Source: Tetmemena sp. SeJ-2015 (Eukaryota; Ciliophora; Spirotrichea; Sporadotrichida; Oxytrichidae). From it: a DNA stretch of 64,000 nt. The stretch covers positions 18,444 through 82,443 of the forward strand of contig JAJKFJ010021601.1 in assembly GCA_027382625.1 (NCBI GenBank), read 5' to 3'. Both the position numbers and the translations under genes were made by a program. Shown piece after piece: positions 55,316-64,000 of the stretch; the stretch's first letter is position 1, and each line of letters opens with the position of its first letter. The notes under the pieces were generated by a model. That model was not told where the DNA came from and searched no databases. It saw nothing but the letters and a program-made list of their open reading frames with translations.

Positions 55316-57902
55316 ATTTAGTTTAAATATATAAGCATATTGGAAATTTAATAAATAATGGCATAAAAAATATATTGTTTAAATTAATGGTTAAAACAAT
55401 TGAAGAGAAATTGAAGAGTTAATTTTTTGTTATAAAATGACATATTTGATATTTTATTTAAGAGAAATTATTTTACTAATCATGAATTTTCAATGATCTC
55501 TTGTTTACATTTTATTATTCCTTGTAATCTTTCTACTTTCAACCGGCTCTCATATGAGGGATTGTTCTTTGAAAATATACGATTAAAGTTCAGTGATTCA
55601 TTCATATTATATGGATTATATTAATTTTCTTTATTTCAATCTCTGAAGTCAATCTTAGATAGTTACTAATTTATAGGACTATTTGTTTATCAAATTTTGC
55701 CTAACAATTGACTTAGTACGAAACTAATTTTAATCTAATTAATAGATACCCTTTTATTATTTATAAGCATTAAATTTACTTAAAATCTCAAAAAAAATAA
55801 ATTTACTAGATGCTTTTTATCCTTTGAGGGCTAAAATTTTTGACTCAGAATTATAACTCTATATGAGCTTGATCCTAGCTAAATTAGGCAATAAATATGA
55901 GATATTTACAAAAAATAATGCAAGGGAAATTTTCGTTTTACAACAAATTTTAAATCTATTTCAGGTCACATGTTTAATCATTAATTGATATTTAAATAGG
56001 AAGCTTACTTCTTAGATCTCTCGCTTCATTCAAAAAGCATTATGAAAACAACTCATCAAATAAAACACATAAAACTTCTGCCTAAAAATTTTCCATTATT
56101 TCAAATTTTATACGTTATATTAATTATTTGTCATAAAAAATCATATAATCCTAATATATTTAAAATAGTACAAGTCTCTTAATTGCAAAAAGGAATGATT
56201 AAACCAATTCTTTTCATTTATTAGAATGAAATTTGATATCCTTTATAATTAGAGGAAGAGAGAGAGAGATCGAATTTTTAAATTTTAAATAGAATTGTTT
56301 AATTTAAGGTTTCAGTCTTTTATAAAAATTATTTGAAGATGATTGTTCTAGAGAGTTAACCAATCAATTTATAAGATTTTTAAAAAATCGAAATTAATTA
56401 AATATAAAACTTTGGGAGTGCATATAACTGTATTAAAAAAATGAAATTAAAAAAAATAATAAAATTGATTAAATCTATCTCTTGAACTTGGGCTGTTGGT
56501 TTGAGAGTATGATTTTAACTGTATTAGGTTCCTCTTTTTTCATTTTCTTCTAGCTTTTATTTATGGTTTGGTGGGAGACTATAATTTTATTGACGCAGTG
56601 AGCCATTATTTTAAGCTTGCTATTTCTAAAATTTAATTGATATAACATTTTCAATTTAGGTTATTTGAAATTATAGTAGAATCTCCTCATAAAACTTTTT
56701 ATTAGGATTCTTTTTTAAAGTCGCAATAAAATTTTATAAAGCACATCTTTAAATTGAGACCTTGAATATAAAAATTAAAGATTTGTAAAGTTAGTTTTCA
56801 AATATAATTCTGATTGTATTAATACCCCAAAACTATAGCGGATATGATAAATATCAAAGTTTGTTTCTCCTTAATTTTTAATTAACAAAATATTGCTTCC
56901 ACTCTGGCGGAGGAAGAGCTCAGATTCATTAAATTACTTTCTTTTCAAAATTATAAATTCATTTATATAAGTTTTACCTAAAATAGAAATAAAGTTGCAT
57001 CAATCATTAGATAGAAAGGATTATTTATGTTAAAAAAGTCCAAAAATCTTTTTATGTGTGACTGTACAAACGTTTAAGTCAACAGAATTTTAATTATATC
57101 AAACACTTGAACTAGAAAAATTCTACAAAAAAAAAAGCTAAAGGATAAATAATAAATCAAATTAACTGCGTGATAATCATATTACTTTTATACTTGTGAT
57201 TAAATATAAAAGTAAAATTTTAACTTTGCTGATATCTCTAATTAATATAAAGTGCTTCCTTATTTTATATTTTCTTGAAGCTTTATACTCTTACTCATCA
57301 TATTATTTTTTAAATAATTTGGAACTTTACGGCGACTGCCGCAGAGAAAAACAACTGGTCAAGAAAATAATTTTCCATACCTATGATAAATAAATAAGAG
57401 TTGAAGAGTAACCTTAAATTATACAATTTAAAGATATTTTTATAAAAGATGTCTAAAAATAATTTCTAATTAATCTTTAATATCTTTTAATCCTTCTTCA
57501 CAAACTTTATCTCATTACTAATTATCAAATATTTTCCATTAAGAATAATTTAAGAGACATAAAAATCTTCGATGAGGAGTTTTAACAATTTTCGGGCGTA
57601 AACGAAATAGGATATTTATTATTTGAAAAGAAAATTACTTTTTTTTTTTTAATTTTAACAATTATATAGATTTATTTATTTTAAAAGCATTATTAAATTT
57701 AGAATAGTAATTTGAATACCCATTCATTGTTTTGACCTTCATAATGAATCTCTTTTACCTATTTTCCTTATTGGTTGATGAAATTAGTGCCATGTTGAGG
57801 CATTTCTCATTTATTCTTGATTCCTAATTTCCCTAAAGTCATTATAGTAGAAAATTTAATTAAAATCAATGATCAATTATTGCAACATTTTGCGATTAAA
57901 TC
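55316..57902. other. 2.6 kb very AT-rich DNA without recognisable genes
   Basis: No coding-like composition, RNA gene or repeat unit is recognised. A CCCCAAAA octamer at about 56825 is isolated and not part of a telomere-like array. Confidence 0.5.
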
Positions 57903-59400
57903 ATGGATTCTCCTCAGAGCTTCGGCTTGTAGGATAAGAATTCAAAAATTAATCTGAGTTTATTCTTTAATTCTCTTTTTAGCCTCTATTAGTGAAATAT
58001 ATGATACGCGCAAGGTCTCCCTTCCTTATATGCTTATTTGATAATTTTGTGTACTTTTAACTATTTACTTGGCGCTCCCTCAAAAAATTGAAAGGTTATA
58101 AAATTCTGCTAATTTTATATACTATCAAATCCTTTAATAATTATTCAAATTGGAGATAGTTCAGATGCCTCTATTATATGCCATTTTAATTTAATAATTA
58201 ATTTAATTCCCTTTTTATTTAAATTTTTGCTATAATATAAGAGATGTCTACCTTGCTATTGATGAACTGCTTGGTTTCTATTGCTGGCTATTTGCAACAA
58301 AATTTCTTTGCGGGATCTAATTTTGAAAAGTAATTTCATTGTGCTTTAAAATTGTTGTAACTTTGCTTCTGGATCTTCCAGCAGCTGATTATTCTATAAT
58401 ATAATGTCAAGCACCTTGAGTTAGCTTACTGGAAGAACTTGAAAACATTGGCAAACAGCAATTGCTTTTAGTTTGTTTTTGACTACTCCTAATAAAAGTT
58501 TAAATATGGTTAAGGGTACATGAAAGGTAATGTGGTGATCTTAAAAAGTATTTATTATATTATTAATCAAAATTTTCTGGTAATTTATACCCTTTTTATT
58601 TATTGATAAAAACGATTAATTTTTCCTTTAAAAATTAAATCTTAACTAAAGTGATTTAAAGTAAACCAAAAATAAATCGCCTAGAAATAATATTTTTGAT
58701 TACTCTTTATATAATTAAACTTAGAATTTTTTGAATCTCTCTTCTAGATTCGCCATTTCAGTCATACTATATTTATTTAGAATATTTTAATGCTCCTCAA
58801 GCAGGGTTTGCTCCAAAATGAATTTTGTCTGTGAGTTGAAGCATCTGAATAGTGAGATACTTTAGTATTTGCCAGACATGGATGAAAATTAGAAACCCAT
58901 AGACAGGACTTACTACTTCTGCGATGCAGTCTATTCGAGATAGCCAGATTATTTTTCTCACATAGTCAAAGCCACACAAGAAAAGAGAAACAATTCAAGC
59001 AACCAAGTCAATAATACCTTCATTTTTTGCAGACTAATAGCTTACTTAGCTAACTAGCAATCCTTTCATTTCAAAGTAAGTTTATTAAACATTCTTAAAT
59101 ATTCTATAGAAATAATATGGGGATTCTGTTATTGATGAAGCAGTAAATGTTCAAAGATAAAAGGCAGAAACCTAACCCTCTTCCATTCACTACATTCAAA
59201 AGTTCAAAAGAATGATGGACCTGGGTCTGTCTAAAATAAAACATGAATTCTAATTAAGTGATAATTGAATCTACTGTACATATCAACTCACTCACTAGAT
59301 TTTAACAAGGAAAGGATGGCGCAGCCTATATCAAAAACTTCGTTTCAATATTTAATTAAGGTAATTGGTTCATTAAAAAAAAATAAACCTATTTCTTCAT
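57903..59400 (+). CDS. Hypothetical gene in several pieces
   Basis: Coding-like segments on the plus strand are MDSPQSFGLQDKNSKINLS (ATG 57903), MSTLLLMNCLVSIAGYLQQN (ATG 58244) continuing KHLELAYWKNLKTLANS, then 58815-59070 with LKHLNSEILQYLPDMDENQK, RTYYFCDAVYSRQPDYF and TFIFCRLIAYLANQQ, and further pieces to about 59390. GTAAGTTT after 59071 looks like a splice donor. Introns or IESs separate the pieces, but the joins were not solved and the segments might belong to more than one gene. No family is recognised. Confidence 0.45.
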
Positions 59401-60360
59401 CTTATTAAAACATAATTCTTTAACTTTTTCATTATCGACACAAGTAAAGGACTGCTGAATTAGCTTTCCTGGGTTATTATTTTCATTTCAAATAGATGTT
59501 TTCATCCTAAATCTCTTGTTTGAGTTTTTCAAAAGTGAAAAATTTTTATCGATAGGATTTTATGGAGGTGAATAAGGATCCATGAATATTAATTCAATCG
59601 AGATTTCATTTCCAAGGGATTTAATCATCTTGCTGTGATGAACTCTTAATTTATCTAGAAATATTTTTAGGTTTCATTTATGAAGTTGTCCTTGATGCCT
59701 AGAATTATCATAAAATTTGTTATCAAAGTCTATTGATCTATCGGGGATGTAATAAAGTTCAAGACCTCGTGAAATAGAAATCCCATAAATCATCACCAGG
59801 ATTTTATAATTTTGTAGATTGTCTTATATTTCTATATTAAAATTTCTATTTCTATAGTACAGCTTGAGTCTTGTTGATATAATGATACATAATTTAAGCA
59901 AGGAAAACTAATTCTCTGTAGCTGTCAATAGATGTTTGGATGGCTGTAGCATTCATTGCTCTAGTATTAATACTTTCTCTTTCTATTTAGAAATTTGATA
60001 TTTAAGATTAATAAATAGTTTTACTATGTATTCAATTATTTATGTAGAGTGCTCTTAATTAAGAAGGGGAGATAAACTAAGCTCATCCCAGCGTATTAAA
60101 TCAATCTGTTTATGAGATCGTGAAATCTATTTGATCAATAGAAAATTAGGTTTTTATTTTTAATAAGTTTTGTCCTTGAGAAATTTTCATCTTTTTGCTA
60201 TTGCATCTTGACACATATTTTTTTACTTTTTTAATATTTAAACCAGTTGGCTTTCTGATTTTAGGGTAGCTATTGTACAAAAAGGTATCAATAGCGGGAG
60301 TTAGTGTTCTGTCGCAAAGCAGTAAGACCACCTCTTCTACGCTTCACACATCTTAAAATG
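59401..60360 (-). mobile_element. Decayed Tc1/mariner-IS630-type (DDE) transposase
   Basis: The minus strand reads IFLDKLRVHHSKMIKSLGNE and then ELIFMDPYSPPQNPIDKNF, the C-terminal catalytic block of this superfamily. The spacing between the Asp of FLD and the Asp of PID is 34 residues, a D34D arrangement. Upstream pieces include LELYYIPDRSIDFDNKFYD, and near 60150-60340 a basic region (TFLYNSYPKIRKPTG) that could be part of the N-terminal domain. An in-frame TGA precedes IFLDK, and the N-terminal catalytic Asp was not found. Hypotrich germline genomes carry TBE transposons with transposases of this superfamily. No CCCCAAAA-type terminal repeat was found beside it, so it is a remnant or a different lineage. 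Confidence 0.7.
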
Positions 60361-61039
60361 ATAAGCAGCTGAGTCTTTAGATTTCCAAATTTCTCTAAAA
60401 TAAAACTCAAATTTAATAGATTACTTGAGCGAATAGAGGCGGATAATTTTTTAATAAGATAAAAATTTAAAGGAATAAAGAATATATATATAAGAGAACA
60501 AAAATTAAAAAAGGATGCAGAAAAATATTTCTGTAAAGAAAGTAATTATTTGAAATACTATTTTTTTAAATTAGGAATTTCTCTCTATCTATCGAAGGTA
60601 ATTTGACATCTAAAGTATAAACATTAAATCTACTTGCGTAAATGAAATTGAGGATTTGCAGCCATTTTAAAAGTTATTGTTTGGATTAATTTAAAACTAA
60701 ACGTAGGAAGCAAATATTATGAAAATAAAAAGTTAATGATAACGGAGTTTTTATTTTTATTCTTGATATACAATAAATTATTTTGAAAATATTTATCTTC
60801 TCTTAGGAGCTATGAAACTTTTTGAGTTAAGACTCAAAATTTGAAATAATATTTCTTATCTTAGAGTAGGAGAATTATTATTTGAAGGAAATTAGTTCCT
60901 TTATATATATAACTGACTAAGTTAAATCATTTCTGCTCTTACTTCATCAATTAAGTCATCTATAAAAAAGAGAATATCTATTTAAGAAATAAAAAGATAT
61001 AATTAAATTGTTAATTACTTTGTATAAAATTATAAACTT
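60361..61039. other. AT-rich DNA, no features seen
   Basis: About 680 bp between the transposase remnant and duplication copy B; nothing recognisable. Confidence 0.5.
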
Positions 61040-63300
61040 TATTTTTTCTTCAAAATAGTTTAAAGGTAAAGAAGATAAATTTTAATTGATAAACAATAAC
61101 TTAGCTTATTAAAGGCAAGAAATTTAGCCTTAGTTTTTTAATTAATGCTAGCATAAACAAAAAAATACGATTTAGAAAAGGATAGTTATTTAAGCCTTGC
61201 TCTATCTGTTTTAAGAAGTAATTCGCGATGATTCTTAAACTTTCTACGCTTCTTAGTTATTGTGAGAATTTATTCATTGAACTACTGAACATATTCATTT
61301 AAATTTTAAAATAAAATTAAAAAAATAAAAGAATATTGCTGTCACAGAATTAATTAAGCAAATTGCCAATTTTTTGACTAGTGGGGACTTTGTTTTAATC
61401 TTCGATGGAATCAGCAATTGATTTATTAAGCTAGGAACTTTAGAGATTGTGACTACTGTTTTAATTATTTAATAGGAATGCTTAATATATATTCAAATTA
61501 ATTAGAAGACGTTTCATATGTAAATTCAATGTTGTAAAATATTAATAATTTAATAAATGATAAGACACTATTAAAATAATTAATATAATAGAATATTAAA
61601 AGCTAAAAGTTTATAAAAGACTTTATTGGAATGAATTTATTAAGAAAAATGAGCTTACATAGGATAATAACTGATTTTTTAATTCAGTACGATAAGTGCT
61701 GTTTTAAGAAACTGATTATTAATTATATTCCTAAAATTTTACTTTACTTTACTTTACTTTACTTTAAGAAAAATGAGCACATCACCTTAAGATATAATCA
61801 ATAATTATAAAATTTTGTTTCTTTTTTTTTATAAATATGATTTTGTAATGAAATTGTCTTTCCTAGTTTTAGTTGAAAAAAGTTTCGACTCATTTTCACA
61901 ATTTTTCTATTTTATAGAGGAATATAAAATGATTATTATAAAAAATCGATATTTAAAAATATTTAATAAACAGTTTATTATTATTATCGATTAAGATATT
62001 ACAATTTTGTTTCGAATATAAATATAATAAAAAGGAAATTAATATAACCGTAAATAATAATTTTTATTTTAATTTTTTAAGTTTTATATTACAAATATTC
62101 TGAGAAGTTAGACCCCTTATTATAAAAACCTTTTGCCTATAATGCAACAAGTTTTTAATGAAATTTTCTAGAGCTATTCATTTTCAGTTTTATCTTAAAT
62201 TCATTTTATTTTAGGCTATTACTTAGCTAAAAACTGCCCCACTTAAATTCTATATGTCTTTTTAGGGAATTTATTTCTCTAAGTCTTCAGGAATGTATTA
62301 ACTCATAGTAGAACGAAGATATTTATCTTAATCAGTATTTATTTTAGCTAAAAGAATTAATCCAAATTTTGATAAAGAGACTTTGTAAATATTTGAAATA
62401 AAATTACTAGCAATATTTAAGAAATATAAAAAAATTCAAGAACACTTTTATTCATTTAGAAGCAAAATCTTAATAAAATTTGAGGAGCTTTCTCTAAAAT
62501 ATTTAAAAGGATTTAAAATACACGGGATCTGAAGAATCTTAATTTTTATACTTAAAGTTATTAAATATTCATCTAGCCCTTGATTATTTAATGAATTTAA
62601 TGAAAATAAAAATGCATATAAAGCTCCTATTATATGAGAAATATATCTAAGATAAAAAGTTCAAAAACTTAAAAGAAGAAATATAGAAGTAAAAGGAAAA
62701 TGTAATTGCAGATATTTATTAGAGGCAAGACTTTATAGAAAAGATAATTAAGTTATTGCTTAAGCAGGCGAAGGGACTCTGATTTAAATATTATTTATAT
62801 CATTATATTAGGCAAAAATTATAAGAACTTACATCCTGATTCTCTGTTAAGAAGACCTTAACTCACATTTATGTGTGGTACGAACTGTCGTAAAAGAGTA
62901 GTCACGATATTAAATGTTTGCTATAATATTTTTTTCTCTCCTATGGTGTACTGTGGAAATGATTTAAGAGGAAAGCCATATTAATTAGATTAGCTATCCA
63001 AAAAGCCGCAAACAGGAAGTGAATTAGCCATTTCAACTGCCTTTAAGTTGCAACTTTCCCTTTCTTTTTATCCCAATATTTGATTTTTAATTAAATTGAG
63101 CGAAGGAAAGATTAAGACAAACTAAAATTATTTCATAAATTTCTAATGTCTGTATAATATTTTTACTGCCTTTTAGTATTTTGCCTCATTCAATCATGAA
63201 TGGAGACGGCTTCCACAATAGTCTCTTTTCGATGAGGTTTTATTCATCAAAGTTAATTTAAAGTTTGATTTTCTCTTAAAATATTTTGAAAGCTTAAACG
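61040..63300 (+). repeat. Diverged direct duplication, copy B
   Basis: The counterpart of 47060-48960 in the same orientation, with shared traces KIRFRKGQ, CSICFKKQFAM and YYKNLLPIMQQVFNEIFQSY. The inter-copy distance is about 14 kb. Frames are broken, so both copies look degenerate or heavily interrupted. Confidence 0.5.
61741..61765. repeat. ACTTT microsatellite, five units
   Basis: Five perfect tandem copies of ACTTT within duplication copy B. Confidence 0.9.
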
Positions 63301-64000
63301 AATGAATTTGCTTATCAAATCATCACGAGAATAAATATATTAATGCAAGCCTTCTAAAGCTATTATTTTAAGATGCAATGCTAAAAAGATAAATAATCTC
63401 TTCTTGTTTTTATTTTCAACCTTTTTGTTTTATCATATCATAATTCATAAAAAATATATCATCGAATCTAATTTAAAAATTGGTAGAATAGGAAAAAAGA
63501 ATTGGGGTTATGAAAACCTGATGATTTGACTTTTAACATTTTATGCAATTATATATATATATAGCTGTTTATATTAAATGGTGGAGCATGCCAACCTTAA
63601 TCACAGTATCTTAACGATTGTATCGTTTGTAGTCACCAGCCATCTTGACGAATATATAGATCTTGCTCCATCAGTTTATTCTTGTCATCAGCCTTCATCT
63701 TGGCATTATCTGTCTTCCTTGATTAGAGTGGACTAACTTCTGAATATTGAGATTATATTTGTTGTTTGCGTTTATCAAGTTCTTAAATTCATCGGTAAAA
63801 AGATTTTTTTCTTCTCTATTTTAACTTAGTTTTTACTTTTTATTATCTTGAGGTACCTGATAGGAAACTCTCACAATCAAAACCCCATAATATGATAAGA
63901 AAGTGAAAATAAGTTGTGTATAATTAATTTCTTTATTAATACTTATAATCATGCGAGTCAAACGCGAAATTACTCAAAAATAACTACATGATCCATCCTA
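63301..64000 (-). other. AT-rich end of window with a minus-strand coding-like segment
   Basis: About 63600-63800 has higher GC. On the minus strand it reads FKNLINANNKYNLNIQKL in one frame and NAKMKADDKNKLMEQDLYIR in another, and further on MAGDYKRYNRQDTVIKVG. It is probably one or two MDSs of a gene continuing outside the window or interrupted by an IES. No family is recognised. An (AT)n run lies at about 63549-63561. Confidence 0.4.

Noticed and set aside
56820..56835. CCCCAAAA octamer as an internal telomere or TBE transposon end
   Set aside because: It is an isolated single copy without the tandem repeat or an adjacent inverted partner.

Overview
The window looks like germline (micronuclear) DNA of a hypotrich/stichotrich ciliate of the Oxytricha-Stylonychia-Tetmemena kind. 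Three observations support this. (1) Every long reading frame uses TAA and TAG as sense codons (Gln) and ends on TGA. (2) Coding stretches are cut by short AT-rich segments bounded by 4-11 bp direct repeats; removing one repeat plus the segment restores the frame each time, as expected for IESs (internal eliminated sequences) with pointers. (3) One gene is scrambled in an odd/even pattern with inverted pieces. Conventional GT...AG introns of about 32-90 nt are also present. All identifications come from reading the sequence by eye; no search was run.

Layout. 1-24.2 kb is gene-dense and moderately AT-rich: a coiled-coil gene (2-3475), a small membrane protein (3651-4201), a small hypothetical gene on the minus strand (4246-4705), a RING/B-box protein (4834-9635), another coiled-coil gene (9716-12091), a ubiquitin-specific protease on the minus strand (12270-14049), the first copy of a multipass membrane family (P1, 14159-17107, minus), a very long low-complexity/coiled-coil gene (17409-22953, minus) and a Vti1-type Qb-SNARE (23144-24164). 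24.3-28.5 kb holds a scrambled calcium-dependent protein kinase: 18 segments alternate between two clusters, and its last EF-hand segments are inverted. 28.6-30.1 kb is a cathepsin-B-like cysteine protease.

30.3-46.6 kb is a tandem array of four more membrane-family paralogues (P2-P5, minus), increasingly AT-rich; P5 carries an in-frame TGA. Between P4 and P5 lies a 920 bp element with 56 bp terminal inverted repeats and a GC-rich coding island. From 46.6 kb to the end the DNA is very AT-rich. It contains a diverged ~2 kb direct duplication (47.1-49.0 and 61.0-63.3 kb), a 314 bp MITE, a second ubiquitin-specific protease (52.2-55.3 kb, minus), a poorly resolved plus-strand gene (57.9-59.4 kb) and a decayed DDE transposase (59.4-60.4 kb, minus).

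Functionally the set is a mixed housekeeping and signalling neighbourhood (ubiquitin pathway, membrane fusion, calcium signalling, proteolysis, structural coiled coils), not an operon. Each gene or small group would be excised as its own macronuclear chromosome. The main biological interest is genome architecture: scrambling, inversion, an intron split across a scrambled junction, very small MDSs (macronuclear-destined segments) and IESs, and inserted elements.
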